64,000 nt of DNA from Desulfovibrio sp. (GTDB lineage: Bacteria; Desulfobacterota; Desulfovibrionia; Desulfovibrionales; Desulfovibrionaceae), in assembly GCA_024699605.1 (NCBI GenBank), contig JAILPJ010000101.1:1-64000 (forward strand). Reading direction: 5' to 3'. The notes under the pieces were generated by a model. The model saw only the letters and a list, made by a program, of their open reading frames with translations, made no database searches and was not told the origin of the DNA. This document shows, piece by piece, positions 8,068 to 17,123 of the stretch. A program made the position numbers and the translations under genes. Numbering within the stretch: the stretch's first letter is position 1; every line of letters begins with the position of its first letter.

Positions 8068-8233
8068 AGGTATCCTTATTGGCTTGACCTGTATGGCGTT
8101 GTGAAATAGCTCTTGCCCAAAGCGTGCGCCCAACGTAAGCTCTGTTGCCCTGTTTGGCAACTGTGCCGCCAAAGGAGCTTGTGCGCAACGGCCAGGATTA
8201 CCCTGCGACGAGGTTTTGGTGTATGGGGGGATT

Positions 8234-8743
8234 ATGAGTAGAAGCCAAGATCAGACTGAAAATTTACGGATTTTGCCGGGAGGACATCTGACGCACGCTG
8301 ACGAAGGGCCTGGCGTCCATCTTCTCGAAGCGTTTCCCAATTGCTATGAAGGTCGTTTCTATGTGATTACGTTTGATTTCCCAGAGTTCACCTCGCTCTG
8401 TCCTGTGACCGGTCAGCCCGATTTTGGCCGCATTTTTGTGGAATATCTTCCCAGCAAGCTTTGTGTCGAATCTAAAAGTTTTAAGCAGTATATGTTTGCT
8501 TTTCGCAATCATCACTCGTTCATGGAAACAGTAACCAATACCATTCTTGATGATTTGTGGATGATTATGCAGCCCTTCTGGTGTCGTGTACAAGGGCTAT
8601 TCGCCCCGCGTGGCGGCGTTCGGATCAATGTCTTTGCTGAGAAATTTGCTGAATTATCCGGTAAAGAGGAGGCCGCCGTGAAGGATGTTGTGGCACAGTA
8701 TCGTATGGACAGACAGATTGAGCGCTATTACGAAAAAGTATAA
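8234..8743 (+). CDS. queF: NADPH-dependent 7-cyano-7-deazaguanine reductase
   Basis: QueF reduces preQ0 to preQ1 in queuosine synthesis for tRNA. At 169 residues it is the short, unimodular form. The catalytic Cys region is EFTSLCPVTGQPDF (about residues 50-63), and the substrate-binding segment is ESKSFKQYMFAFRNHHSFME. The start at 8234 follows a GGGGGG run. I see no preQ1 riboswitch in the 160 bp upstream. Confidence 0.92.
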   Translation: MSRSQDQTENLRILPGGHLTHADEGPGVHLLEAFPNCYEGRFYVITFDFPEFTSLCPVTGQPDFGRIFVEYLPSKLCVESKSFKQYMFAFRNHHSFMETVTNTILDDLWMIMQPFWCRVQGLFAPRGGVRINVFAEKFAELSGKEEAAVKDVVAQYRMDRQIERYYEKV

Positions 8744-8819
8744 TTTTCTGATTTGAGTGTGCTTTTGCAAGGAATGCCCTTCAGGTCTGCTGATCAGGAC
8801 TTGTGTGCGGAAGAGATGA

Positions 8820-8853
8820 GCCCCGGTTTAGGAAGAGCCGGGGCTGCTTTTTT
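8820..8853 (+). terminator. Rho-independent terminator after queF
   Basis: GCCCCGG and CCGGGGC form a 7-bp stem around an 11-nt loop, followed after TG C by six T. It lies about 75 nt past the queF stop and before murJ. Confidence 0.85.
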
Positions 8854-8933
8854 GGGGGAGGTTTTTGGGCAAGACAGTGGGAGTCAGTCAGGGTCCAGGT
8901 GACGGGATATTGCCTGCACAGTGTGAATTGGCT

Positions 8934-10508
8934 ATGACTGAGCCTTCACCTGAACCGCTTTTGCGCCCCATACTTGCCATGTCTGCTTGCCAATCGTTTC
9001 TTGCTCTTTGCCGAAAGCTCTTTGCGTTTTCTTTGCTTTCGCGTCTCTTGGGCCTTGTGCGCGATCTCGCCATAGCCTGGCTTGTCGGTGTCGGTCCTGC
9101 GGCTGATCTTCTTGCCCAGGCATTGCGTTTGCCACATATTTTTCGGCGTCTTTTAGCTGAAGGCAGTCTTTCCCTTGCCTTGACATCGGCTTTTGTTCGT
9201 CACGGTCAGCAGCAGGGCCGCGCTCTGTTCAGGGCGTTGCACAGACGGCTATTTTGCTTCTTGACTCTGCTTTTGGCCTTGGCTCTTCTTTTTTCCCAGC
9301 CACTGGCCGCTCTGTTGAGTGCCAATGCGCAGCAGGCTGAGCAACTTGTGCCTCTTTTGGCTTTGGCTTTGCCCTATTGTGTTTTTGCTGGCATGGCCGC
9401 GCTATCCATGAGCTATCTGCACGCCAGAGGCTTTTTCACACTGCCGGCCTGTTCCCCGCTTGTCTTTAATGGCATTGTGTTGCTTATGCTGTTGCCAGCC
9501 TGTCTTTGGTCTGACAGGGCTGTGGCTTTGATTGTCTTGGGGATGAGTCTGGCAGGATTTGGGCAATGGCTTTGGCAGACCTGGCCCCTGCGCAGGTACT
9601 GCCAGGTAAAAAATCAGAACACGACGCCGTCCTGCAGCTCTCAAGCTCGTCAGATTCTTTCCACTGTACCCCCAAGTCTTTTCGCAGCGGCAGCGCCGCA
9701 TCTTGCCATGCTCTGCGCTATGATCTTTTTGGCAGGCTATGGTCCAGGACAGGTCAGCGCATTTTTTTATGCTGAGCGTCTCCTGGAACTTCCACTTGGG
9801 CTCATCGGCGTCTGCCTAGGAATGGCTTCGCTTCCGTCATTGAGCCTTGCGGCCAGTCGCAAGCATTTTGGCCGCTTTGCACGCAAGCTCAGCCGCGCTC
9901 TCCATATGACCGTGTTATTGATTCTGCCGGCCATGACCGGTCTTTGGTCCCTGGCTTTTGCCCTGACAAGCCTGCTTTTTGGGCACGGCCATTTTGCGGC
10001 TGACGATCTTCCGCGGGTGGCTGAGATGCTCATACTCCTTTTGCCGCTTCTTCCGGTCCAGGCTGTGGGAAGGGTGTTACTGGCAGCCTGTACGGCGCTT
10101 GGCGGAGAGCGTGTGGCCTGCCTCAACACGTTGCTTGCCCTGATTGTGCTTCTGGCTTTGAGTCTTTGTGCTGTGCATCCAGCCCAAGCCGTGATCTTTG
10201 GGCTAGCAGGGCATGCAGCGATCCTTTGGCTGTGGCTGGCCAGATCGCTTAAGCAGCAGAGAGCAAGACTGCGCTTTGCCCCGGCCTTTCTCCTTTCCGC
10301 TTTGCTTTGTGCTTTGCTCTGCGGTTGTTGTGCCAAGGGACTGCTTTGTCTTGCGGCAGCTCTTGGGGCTTCACCGGCTGTGCAGGTGCTTTGTGCCATG
10401 TTGGCCGGTCTTGCTGCATGGCTTGTGGCACTGCGACTTTTGCGTAAACGTGATTTTGTGCGTTTACAAACGCTTTTGAGGCAAAAATGTCGAAGCGAAA
10501 AAAACTAA
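8934..10508 (+). CDS. murJ: Lipid II flippase MurJ
   Basis: MurJ moves the peptidoglycan precursor lipid II across the inner membrane. The protein (524 residues from the ATG at 8934) has about 14 hydrophobic segments and the family N-terminal signature LSRLLGLVRDLAIAWLVG, then LAEGSLSLALTSAF. The start is uncertain: ATG at 8979 (MSACQSFLALCRK) would align better with typical MurJ N-termini, and neither ATG has a clear SD. The gene is Leu- and Ala-rich. It stands alone between a terminator and the 10631 gene. Confidence 0.85.
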   Translation: MTEPSPEPLLRPILAMSACQSFLALCRKLFAFSLLSRLLGLVRDLAIAWLVGVGPAADLLAQALRLPHIFRRLLAEGSLSLALTSAFVRHGQQQGRALFRALHRRLFCFLTLLLALALLFSQPLAALLSANAQQAEQLVPLLALALPYCVFAGMAALSMSYLHARGFFTLPACSPLVFNGIVLLMLLPACLWSDRAVALIVLGMSLAGFGQWLWQTWPLRRYCQVKNQNTTPSCSSQARQILSTVPPSLFAAAAPHLAMLCAMIFLAGYGPGQVSAFFYAERLLELPLGLIGVCLGMASLPSLSLAASRKHFGRFARKLSRALHMTVLLILPAMTGLWSLAFALTSLLFGHGHFAADDLPRVAEMLILLLPLLPVQAVGRVLLAACTALGGERVACLNTLLALIVLLALSLCAVHPAQAVIFGLAGHAAILWLWLARSLKQQRARLRFAPAFLLSALLCALLCGCCAKGLLCLAAALGASPAVQVLCAMLAGLAAWLVALRLLRKRDFVRLQTLLRQKCRSEKN

Positions 10509-10587
10509 GTTTTGCTTGCCTTCAGTGTCAGGTCCCCTTAGAGTTGACATTGCTGTTTTATCCTGATCTCACGCAAACAATAACGCA

Positions 10588-10633
10588 GGAGTCGGCGTAT
10601 CTGCCCAGTCGGTAGACGCTGAAGATTTTCATG
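10588..10633 (+). promoter_or_regulatory. Hairpin-bridged SD element before the 10631 gene
   Basis: GCAGGAGT, outer CGGCG, TA, inner TCTGCC, loop CAGTC, GGTAGA, outer CGCTG, AAGATTTTC, ATG. The primary sequence differs greatly from the iscB-linked copy, but both stems pair (each with one G-T wobble) and the folded SD-ATG spacing is 9 nt. There is no internal anti-SD here. This divergent copy argues for selection on shape rather than a recent insertion. Confidence 0.5.
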
Positions 10634-11605
10634 TCACAAGGTGATGTTCGACGTTTTATTGCCCTCGCTCTTTGGCTCTGTTCAATACTGCTCGTCTTTG
10701 CTTGCAGTTCTTGGCGCATGCATGATGTACATGCCCGTTCCGAACAGATCCTCGCACAACGCGTCTCCGTCGTCGCTGAAGAGCTCTCTTCGCTGCCCTC
10801 CATAGTTGGCGGAAATCTCGATGTCACGGTGGCTCGGGCGCTTGTCTTTGCTGCCATGCGTGATCCAGAGCTGTATGCGGTGAAGGTGGCGCAGGGCGAT
10901 TCATTGCTTGAAGGTCAACGCCGAGGGATCCATGGAGCGTTGGAACCCTGGGATGGGGTACTGAACGAACGCACGGTGCAGGCTATCCGACCCATTGAGA
11001 GCGATTCCGGTCCAGTGGGTACGGTGGAAGTTTACTTACGCGTGGATCAAACCCTGGATTTTGTGCATGCGGCCAATGTGCAGGAAATGACGCGTTTTTT
11101 GCTGAGCCTCTTTTTTTCAACGGGCTGTTATCTGCTCTACCTTTGCTCCATTGGGGAACTGGCCACTTTTTCCCAAAGTATGCGCCATCTCGGGCAAAGC
11201 CTGGTAGGCTGGATAAATAAGTTTGGTGCAAAGCCGAGTCAGGAACCTGGGAACGTTTCGCCACAATCTGATCAGGGTTTGGCAATTGATCTTGAAGCGG
11301 CCCGTATTCTGCAAAAAGCCGAAGTTTTGAACCCCAATGTGACAGCAGTGCTTTTTTTTCATGTTTTTGCTCATACTCCACAGATCCTCACTCGGCTTGT
11401 GGCTGAGGAAAACACAGAGGCTTTGCAGCATCTTGTGGGTCTCCTTGAGCAAGCCGCTCCCTGTGTGGGTGCTTTTGCTTTGCAAAAAGCAGCTCATGCG
11501 GCATGCCAGGCCATAGAGCGTGGCGAAAATCTCTTTTGCTGTGAAGTGGAAGCGTGCATCTTAGCTCTTGAAAACGTGCTGAAGGCTCTGCAAAGCCAAC
11601 GCTAG
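10631..11605 (+). CDS. Two-TM sensor-like protein with degenerate helical (Hpt-like) C-terminus
   Basis: This is a 324-residue protein of unknown function. A membrane segment near residues 8-27 and a second near 154-173 enclose a periplasmic region of about 125 residues, as in sensor kinases. The cytoplasmic C-terminal ~80 residues are helical (LVAEENTEALQHLVGLLEQA, then ALQKAAHAACQAIERGE) and resemble a histidine phosphotransfer bundle, but there is no HxxKG phosphorylation motif. The gene ends 10 nt before ftsY and is probably co-transcribed with it. It may be a scaffold or a decayed signalling protein. Confidence 0.6.
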   Translation: MSQGDVRRFIALALWLCSILLVFACSSWRMHDVHARSEQILAQRVSVVAEELSSLPSIVGGNLDVTVARALVFAAMRDPELYAVKVAQGDSLLEGQRRGIHGALEPWDGVLNERTVQAIRPIESDSGPVGTVEVYLRVDQTLDFVHAANVQEMTRFLLSLFFSTGCYLLYLCSIGELATFSQSMRHLGQSLVGWINKFGAKPSQEPGNVSPQSDQGLAIDLEAARILQKAEVLNPNVTAVLFFHVFAHTPQILTRLVAEENTEALQHLVGLLEQAAPCVGAFALQKAAHAACQAIERGENLFCCEVEACILALENVLKALQSQR

Positions 11606-11615
11606 GAGGAAAGCC

Positions 11616-13850
11616 ATGGGCTTTTTTTCACGCCTGAAAAAAATTTTTGGCTCTCAGCCTGATGAAGAAACAAAACAACGTGAAGAACTGCTTGTAACCT
11701 CGTCTGCTGCAGAGACCAAGGCGCCAGCCTTTGAGCCGCAGAAGGATTCTCAAACTGGCTCTGAAGCTTTTACGGCGCAAGAGCCGGCAGAAGTGCCTAC
11801 CCCCCTATCAAGTCCAGCAAACAAAGAAGACGAGAAGGGCAGCCTAGACGAAGCGCTCACAAAGGATCAGTCAGAACCTGCCAGTGAAAAGGCGCAGGCA
11901 GCTGAGAGCACATCTTTTGCAGCCCAACGAGAAGAGGCGGCGGCAGAAGCAAGTCCTTCGAAAGAAAGCACGAGCGAAGAGGACGAGAAGGGCAGCCCAC
12001 GCGAAGCGCTCTCAAAGGATTTGCCAGAACCTGCCAGTGAAAAGGTGCAGGCAGCTGAGAGCACATCTTTTGCAGCCCAAAGCGAGGAGCCGGCGGCAGA
12101 AGCAAGTCCTTCGAAAGAAAGCACGAGTGAAGAGGACGAAAAAGGCAGCCTAGGCGAAACGCTCACAAAGGATCAGTCAGAACCTGCCAGTGAAAAAAAA
12201 CGTGAATCCTCTGGTTGGTTTTCTTTTTTTGGCTGGGGAAGGTCGCAAAGTTCAGAAGAATCTGCTCAGGCCAGCACAAGCGAAAAGGCACAGTCAGAAG
12301 CTCTGGAAAGTGCCTCTGACCTGAACGTTCAGGCTGCGGAACAAGAATCGACTTCTGAGACAGTATTCCCCGAGCAGACAGAAGCGGTCTCGCCTAAAAC
12401 TTCTCTTCAGGCTTCTGACACTCAGAAAGCACAAGTGGATCAGGACAGCGCGCGAGAAGATCGAGCTGCAAAGCCTGAGCCTCTTCCCTCTCAAGATCAG
12501 GCCCCGGCAGCCGAAGCACAGGCGACAGGCTTAGACAACGACACGCTTCCCGTTGAGACAGCAAGCAAAGCGGATCTGGCTGAGGCGTCGTCTGAGCAGG
12601 TCTTGCAAACGGCGCGCAATCCTGAAGAAGCAAAGCTTGTGGTGCGTTTGCGTGAGGCCGAGCCCAAACTTTCGGCTTGGCTGGCCATTGTGCTCGATGG
12701 CGTTGAGGAAGCGGGGGATCTCCTTTTTGATCGTCTGCGTTTCCTTTTGCGTTCCCTGGAAGCGCCGGAAGATGAAATTGAAAGCTTTGTGGGAGACTTT
12801 GCAGCCTGGCTTGAGGATATGGAATACACCTATTTGGATGAATTCCGTTCCGAGCTGCAGTACAGACTGGCTCTTGCTCTTGAGCTCGAAGATGAGGAAG
12901 ACGAGCGCAACCGCCTCTTCCTGAAGATTCATGACGGTTTGGCCAAAACCCGTGAACAGCTGCAGCGCAAGCTGAATAGCCTGCTTTCCAGTCACGGCAG
13001 TCTGGATGAGTCTTTTTACGAACATCTTGAGGAAATATTTATTACGGCCGATCTTGGTTACGAGGCTAGCCTAGAACTCGTCTCGCGTCTCAGACAGCGC
13101 GCGCAAAGCCAAGGTATCACCGATGCCTCTCAGATCGGAATTTTGCTGAGGCAGGAGCTTGAGGAAATTTTTCACATTCCTCCGCATATCACAGCCTATA
13201 CAGCGCCAGAAGTAGTGCTGATGGTCGGCGTCAATGGTGTGGGTAAGACCACAACCATCGGCAAACTGGCCCATAGGGCTCGTCTGCGCGGCCGTAAAGT
13301 GATGATCTGTGCCGCTGACACATTCAGGGCCGCGGCCATCGAACAGCTTAAAGTCTGGGCTGAACGGGCTGGAGCACTTTTTCACGCCAAACAGCAAGGG
13401 GCGGATCCGGCATCCGTTGCTTATGAGGCTCTTGATCAGGCTATGCAGCAGGGTGTGGATCTGCTTTTTATCGATACGGCGGGGCGTTTGCAGACGAAGA
13501 CCAATCTGATGGAAGAGCTCAGTAAGATCAGAAATGTCATAGGCAAAAAGCATCCCGGCTCACCGCACAGAACCGTGCTTGTGATCGATGCCACCACAGG
13601 CCAGAACGCTCTTTCACAGGTCAAGCTTTTCCGCGAAGCGAGCGGAGTGGATGAATTGATTCTCACCAAGCTCGACGGTACCGCCAAAGGCGGCTTCGCC
13701 ATTGCTTTGGCCCTACAGTATCATTTGCCCTTTTCCTTTATCGGCTTGGGTGAAAAACTTGAGGATCTCAGACCCTTCAGTGGCAAGGATTTTGCCGACG
13801 CCCTGATTGGCAGTTTAGGAAAAGCAACAGAATCTGAGGAAAATTCTTGA
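11616..13850 (+). CDS. ftsY: Signal recognition particle receptor FtsY, with long acidic repeat region
   Basis: FtsY is the SRP receptor GTPase that delivers ribosome-nascent chain complexes to SecYEG. This copy has 744 residues, far above the usual 300-500. Residues 1-16 (MGFFSRLKKIFGSQPD) resemble a membrane-targeting helix. About 20-335 is a low-complexity Glu/Ser/Ala region with 51-residue tandem repeats. The N and G domains follow, with P-loop GVNGVGKTTT near 536, DTFRAAA, DTAGR near 619 and TKLDG near 684. AGGAGG stands 6 nt before the ATG. The S10 promoter overlaps its stop codon. Confidence 0.95.
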   Translation: MGFFSRLKKIFGSQPDEETKQREELLVTSSAAETKAPAFEPQKDSQTGSEAFTAQEPAEVPTPLSSPANKEDEKGSLDEALTKDQSEPASEKAQAAESTSFAAQREEAAAEASPSKESTSEEDEKGSPREALSKDLPEPASEKVQAAESTSFAAQSEEPAAEASPSKESTSEEDEKGSLGETLTKDQSEPASEKKRESSGWFSFFGWGRSQSSEESAQASTSEKAQSEALESASDLNVQAAEQESTSETVFPEQTEAVSPKTSLQASDTQKAQVDQDSAREDRAAKPEPLPSQDQAPAAEAQATGLDNDTLPVETASKADLAEASSEQVLQTARNPEEAKLVVRLREAEPKLSAWLAIVLDGVEEAGDLLFDRLRFLLRSLEAPEDEIESFVGDFAAWLEDMEYTYLDEFRSELQYRLALALELEDEEDERNRLFLKIHDGLAKTREQLQRKLNSLLSSHGSLDESFYEHLEEIFITADLGYEASLELVSRLRQRAQSQGITDASQIGILLRQELEEIFHIPPHITAYTAPEVVLMVGVNGVGKTTTIGKLAHRARLRGRKVMICAADTFRAAAIEQLKVWAERAGALFHAKQQGADPASVAYEALDQAMQQGVDLLFIDTAGRLQTKTNLMEELSKIRNVIGKKHPGSPHRTVLVIDATTGQNALSQVKLFREASGVDELILTKLDGTAKGGFAIALALQYHLPFSFIGLGEKLEDLRPFSGKDFADALIGSLGKATESEENS
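11829..12196 (+). repeat. 153-bp in-frame tandem repeat (about 2.4 copies) in ftsY
   Basis: Units beginning GACGAGAAGGGCAGC start at 11829, 11982 and 12135 (GACGAAAAAGGCAGC in the third), giving a period of 153 bp or 51 codons. Each unit encodes an acidic DEKGS...SEPASEK...ESTSFAAQ...SPSKESTS pattern. The third copy is cut short after SEPASEK. Near identity between copies suggests recent duplication and likely length variation between strains. Confidence 0.9.
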
Positions 13851-13876
13851 CAAGACAATCGTAATGGGCTTATACA
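13847..13876 (+). promoter_or_regulatory. Sigma70-type promoter for the S10 operon
   Basis: TTGACA (13847-13852), an 18-nt spacer and TATACA (13871-13876). The -35 box overlaps the ftsY stop codon. Transcription would start near 13883, leaving a leader of about 475 nt before rpsJ. Confidence 0.65.
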
Positions 13877-13882
13877 AACCTG

Positions 13883-14358
13883 CGCAGAAAAGCTCAGGGG
13901 ATTATCCCCGTATTTTCTGCAGTTCCCTGGACGGCAGGGAAGGACAGGTTGAGCTTGTCCTATTGCGCCCGGAAGAAACATCCGGGATTGACATTCGCAG
14001 GCGTTACCAGATGCCGGAATTGTCGAGCCGTTCCAGCCCGCACAAGGTTCCCATGGGATCATACCCATGCCCCTGGGCTGTAAGGTTGGGGATTGCCCTC
14101 ATTGTTTGGTGACTCTGCGAGACCATCACAGCCATCCTTCAGCGATGGTTCTGTCTGGGCCTGCCGCAGTGCTTTGGATCTTTTTCGGCAAGTCCGGACC
14201 CTCCGAATTTCTGCCCGCAGATCTTATGCACGTTTGTGCAGCCAAACCTTTTAGATGCAACGCAGTCATCAAGTCAGCCCAACCCGTCGGGACTGACTGG
14301 CCACCTATGGCCTTTTTTCCAGGCCAGTAGGGATTTTTTTGCAAACGGAGTAGGCACA
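13883..14358 (+). promoter_or_regulatory. Long structured leader of the S10 operon with an attenuator-like end
   Basis: No gene is apparent in this 476-nt stretch. It holds several hairpins, such as GGACAGGTTGAGCTTGTCC, CCCGGAAGAAACATCCGGG, CATGGGATCATACCCATG, and AGTCAG/CTGACT (14272-14298). At its end TGGCC (14308-14312) can pair either with the upstream GGCCA (14299), giving a hairpin followed by six T, or with the downstream GGCCA (14322), giving a hairpin followed 7 nt later by seven T. S10 leaders in enterobacteria mediate L4 feedback; whether this one does is inference. Confidence 0.5.
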
Positions 14359-14676
14359 ATGACAACAGTAGGCAGCGATCGTATTCGCATTAAACTCAGG
14401 GCCTATGATTACCGTATCCTTGATAAGGCTGTCGGTGAAATCGTAGATACTGCGCGCAATACCGGAGCAGGTGTGGCAGGGCCCATTCCACTGCCGACCA
14501 ATATTCATAAGTACACCATTCAGCGTTCTGTGCATGTCAACAAAAAATCACGTGAACAGTTTGAAATGCGAATTCATAAACGCCTGATGGATATCCTTGA
14601 ACCCACGCAGCAGACCGTAGATGCTCTGGGCAAGCTTTCCTTGCCGGCCGGCGTGGATGTTGAAATCAAGCTTTAG
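14359..14676 (+). CDS. rpsJ: 30S ribosomal protein S10
   Basis: 105 residues, full length, with the S10 signatures [18 protein letters not shown] and [22 protein letters not shown] (near residues 56-77). S10 binds the 30S head and also acts with NusB (encoded at 57532) in antitermination. The start at 14359 follows CGGAG; the longer frame to 14236 lies in the leader. It is the first gene of the S10 cluster, 11 nt before rplC. Confidence 0.97.
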   Translation: MTTVGSDRIRIKLRAYDYRILDKAVGEIVDTARNTGAGVAGPIPLPTNIHKYTIQRSVHVNKKSREQFEMRIHKRLMDILEPTQQTVDALGKLSLPAGVDVEIKL

Positions 14677-14687
14677 TGAGGACAGTC

Positions 14688-15317
14688 ATGGCTGAAAAAA
14701 TGGGAATTTTGGGTCGTAAACTCGGTATGACCCGTATTTTTGCCGGTGACGGCGCGGCTATGGCGGTTACTGTCATTGAAGCGGGTCCCTGCCCCGTAAC
14801 TCAGGTCAAGACCGAAGAACACGACGGGTACAATGCCTTGCAGATCGCCTATGAAGCTGCCAAGGAAAAGCATGTAAGCAAACCCATGCAGGGCCATTTT
14901 AAGAAAGCGGGTACCGGCCTTTTCCGGCACACACGTGAAATTCGCCTGACAGCGGCGCCTGAGCAAAAAGCTGGCGAAGAGCTGACAGTGGCCATGTTCA
15001 CAACAGGCGAAGTCATCAAGGTCACGGGCAAGAGCATCGGTAAAGGTTTTCAGGGACGGATGCGTCGCTGGAACTTTGCCGGTTCTAAAGACACCCACGG
15101 CTGCGAAAAAGTACACCGCAACAATGGTTCAGTGGGTAACAATACCTTTCCCGGTCACGTCTTCAAAGGACGGAAAATGGCCGGTCACTGGGGCAATGAA
15201 ACAGTGACGCAGGAAGGGTTGCTGATCGTCGGCGTACGTCCTGAAGACAATGTTATTCTGGTGAGAGGCTCCGTGCCTGGCCCCAAGAATGGCCTTGTGT
15301 TTGTTCGTAAGCAGTAG
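14688..15317 (+). CDS. rplC: 50S ribosomal protein L3
   Basis: 209 residues, starting [18 protein letters not shown], typical of L3, with the loop segment [20 protein letters not shown] (about residues 146-165) that reaches toward the peptidyl transferase centre. GAGGA lies 5 nt before the ATG at 14688, so the in-frame codons from 14676 are not used. L3 is an early assembly protein of 23S rRNA. Confidence 0.97.
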   Translation: MAEKMGILGRKLGMTRIFAGDGAAMAVTVIEAGPCPVTQVKTEEHDGYNALQIAYEAAKEKHVSKPMQGHFKKAGTGLFRHTREIRLTAAPEQKAGEELTVAMFTTGEVIKVTGKSIGKGFQGRMRRWNFAGSKDTHGCEKVHRNNGSVGNNTFPGHVFKGRKMAGHWGNETVTQEGLLIVGVRPEDNVILVRGSVPGPKNGLVFVRKQ

Positions 15318-15338
15318 GCAAAGGCAATAGGTGAAAAG

Positions 15339-15971
15339 ATGGCTACCGTAAAAGTATATGATCAGAATAAACAGGAGAGCGGCGAAATCACGTTGGCTCC
15401 TGAAGTCTTTGAGGTCGAGGTCAAGCCCGAGATCCTGCACTTTGTGGTGCGTGCCCAGCAGGCCGCACGTCGCGCCGGCACCCATGCGGCAAAAACCCGC
15501 GCATTGGTTTCGGGCGGTGGTGTCAAACCTTGGAAGCAGAAGGGGACTGGCCGGGCGCGTTCCGGATCCAATAGAAGCCCCGTTTGGCGTGGCGGTGCCA
15601 TTATTTTTGGACCACAGCCGCGTGACTACAGCTTCAAAGTCAACCGCAAAGTACGCGCTTTAGCTTTGCGCATGGCGCTTTCGAGCCGTTTGGCCGATGA
15701 GAATCTTTTGGTTGTTAAGAGCATTGAGCTGCCTGAAGTCAAGACTAAGCACTTTGCCAAAGTTGTGCAGGATTTGGGTCTGACCAAGGCCCTGATCGTT
15801 CTGCCTGAAGATAATGCCGAGCTCGGACGCAGTTCCCGGAATATTCCGGGCATTAAGCTGCTCACCGTGGAACAGCTCAATGTTTTGGATGTGCTTGCGC
15901 ACAGGCAGCTTGTCCTTCTTGAAGGATCCGTTGCGCCAGTGACAAAGCGCTTCACCGGCAAGGAGGCGTAA
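15339..15971 (+). CDS. rplD: 50S ribosomal protein L4
   Basis: 210 residues, with the exit-tunnel loop region GGGVKPWKQKGTGRARSGS (about residues 60-78), diagnostic for L4, and VWRGGAIIFGPQPRDYSFKV. In enterobacteria L4 represses its own operon through the S10 leader; this organism has a long leader, but L4 control is not shown by the sequence. It sits between rplC and rplW. Confidence 0.97.
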   Translation: MATVKVYDQNKQESGEITLAPEVFEVEVKPEILHFVVRAQQAARRAGTHAAKTRALVSGGGVKPWKQKGTGRARSGSNRSPVWRGGAIIFGPQPRDYSFKVNRKVRALALRMALSSRLADENLLVVKSIELPEVKTKHFAKVVQDLGLTKALIVLPEDNAELGRSSRNIPGIKLLTVEQLNVLDVLAHRQLVLLEGSVAPVTKRFTGKEA

Positions 15972-15972
15972 G

Positions 15973-16263
15973 ATGGACAAAAGCTATGTGATCATCAAGC
16001 CGCTGATTTCCGAAAAGGTTACTGAGCTGTTGGATAACAGCAATCGCGTGGCCTTTCTGGTGCATCCTGATGCCAATAAGGTAGAAATCAAGCAGGCTGT
16101 GGAAGCATTTTTTGATGTGAAAGTGGAAGGCGTTAACGTCGTGCGCAAACGTCCCGCCGCTTTTAAGCGTCAAGGCCGCGTGGTAGGCCGTAAGTCCGGC
16201 TGGAAAAAGGCCTATGTCAAACTTGCTGAAGGCGATAAAATAGACTTCTTTGAGGGAGCGTAG
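15973..16263 (+). CDS. rplW: 50S ribosomal protein L23
   Basis: 96 residues: [19 protein letters not shown] and the C-terminal [22 protein letters not shown] are typical. L23 forms the docking site for SRP and trigger factor at the tunnel exit. The start codon is 2 nt after the rplD stop, so translation is probably coupled. Confidence 0.97.
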   Translation: MDKSYVIIKPLISEKVTELLDNSNRVAFLVHPDANKVEIKQAVEAFFDVKVEGVNVVRKRPAAFKRQGRVVGRKSGWKKAYVKLAEGDKIDFFEGA

Positions 16264-16265
16264 TC

Positions 16266-17114
16266 ATGGGTGTGCGTAAATTGAAACCAACGTCTGCCGG
16301 ACGGCGTTTTCAGACGGTCTCCGATTTTGAAGAGATCACCCGCGCAGTCCCTGAGAAGTCCCTGACAGTGGGTCTTCCCAAAAAGGCCGGACGCAATAAT
16401 CTTGGTCGGGTTACCAGCCGCAGACGCGGCGGTGGTGTTAAGCGTCTCTACCGGATCATCGATTTTAAGCGCGATAAGCAGGGCATTCCTGCCAAAGTGG
16501 CGCAGATTGAATACGATCCAAACAGAACAGCACGCATTGCTTTGCTCCACTATGTCGATGGAGAAAAGCGTTATATTCTGGCTCCCGTGGGCCTGAAGCA
16601 GGGCGACACCGTGATGAGCGGCGTTGATACCAGAAATGGTGTGACGGCCGATATCAAACCCGGCAATGCCTTGCAGCTTTCCAAGATTCCCGTGGGTACC
16701 GTGCTGCACAATATTGAGCTCTTTCCTGGAAAGGGTGGCCAGCTTTGCCGTTCAGCCGGGGCCTATGCTCAGTTAGTGGCCAAGGAAGGCAAACTTGCGC
16801 TTTTGCGCCTGCCTTCGGGTGAAGTGCGCCGTGTGCTGGCAACCTGCATGGCAACGGTTGGCCAGGTTGGCAATGTACAGCATGAGACCGTGTCCCTCGG
16901 CAAGGCCGGAAGAAACCGTTGGCTTGGTCGTCGCCCCAAGGTTCGTGGCGTGGCCATGAACCCCATCGACCATCCATTGGGTGGTGGCGAAGGCAGAAGC
17001 TCCGGTGGCAGACATCCTGTTTCACCGTGGGGTATGCCGGCCAAGGGCTTCAAGACGCGTGATCCCAATAAAGCGTCGACGCGCATGATCATCAAACGCA
17101 GCGGTCAGAAGTAG
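16266..17114 (+). CDS. rplB: 50S ribosomal protein L2
   Basis: 282 residues, slightly longer than the usual 273-277. The C-terminal [20 protein letters not shown] (about residues 229-248) contains the conserved His near the peptidyl transferase centre. The N-terminal RNA-binding part includes [20 protein letters not shown]2 is needed for subunit joining. The gene begins 2 nt after rplW. Confidence 0.97.
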   Translation: MGVRKLKPTSAGRRFQTVSDFEEITRAVPEKSLTVGLPKKAGRNNLGRVTSRRRGGGVKRLYRIIDFKRDKQGIPAKVAQIEYDPNRTARIALLHYVDGEKRYILAPVGLKQGDTVMSGVDTRNGVTADIKPGNALQLSKIPVGTVLHNIELFPGKGGQLCRSAGAYAQLVAKEGKLALLRLPSGEVRRVLATCMATVGQVGNVQHETVSLGKAGRNRWLGRRPKVRGVAMNPIDHPLGGGEGRSSGGRHPVSPWGMPAKGFKTRDPNKASTRMIIKRSGQK

Positions 17115-17123
17115 GAGTAGGCG

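Noticed and set aside
8068..8233. preQ1 riboswitch upstream of queF
   Set aside because: No preQ1 aptamer loop or A-rich tail could be found.
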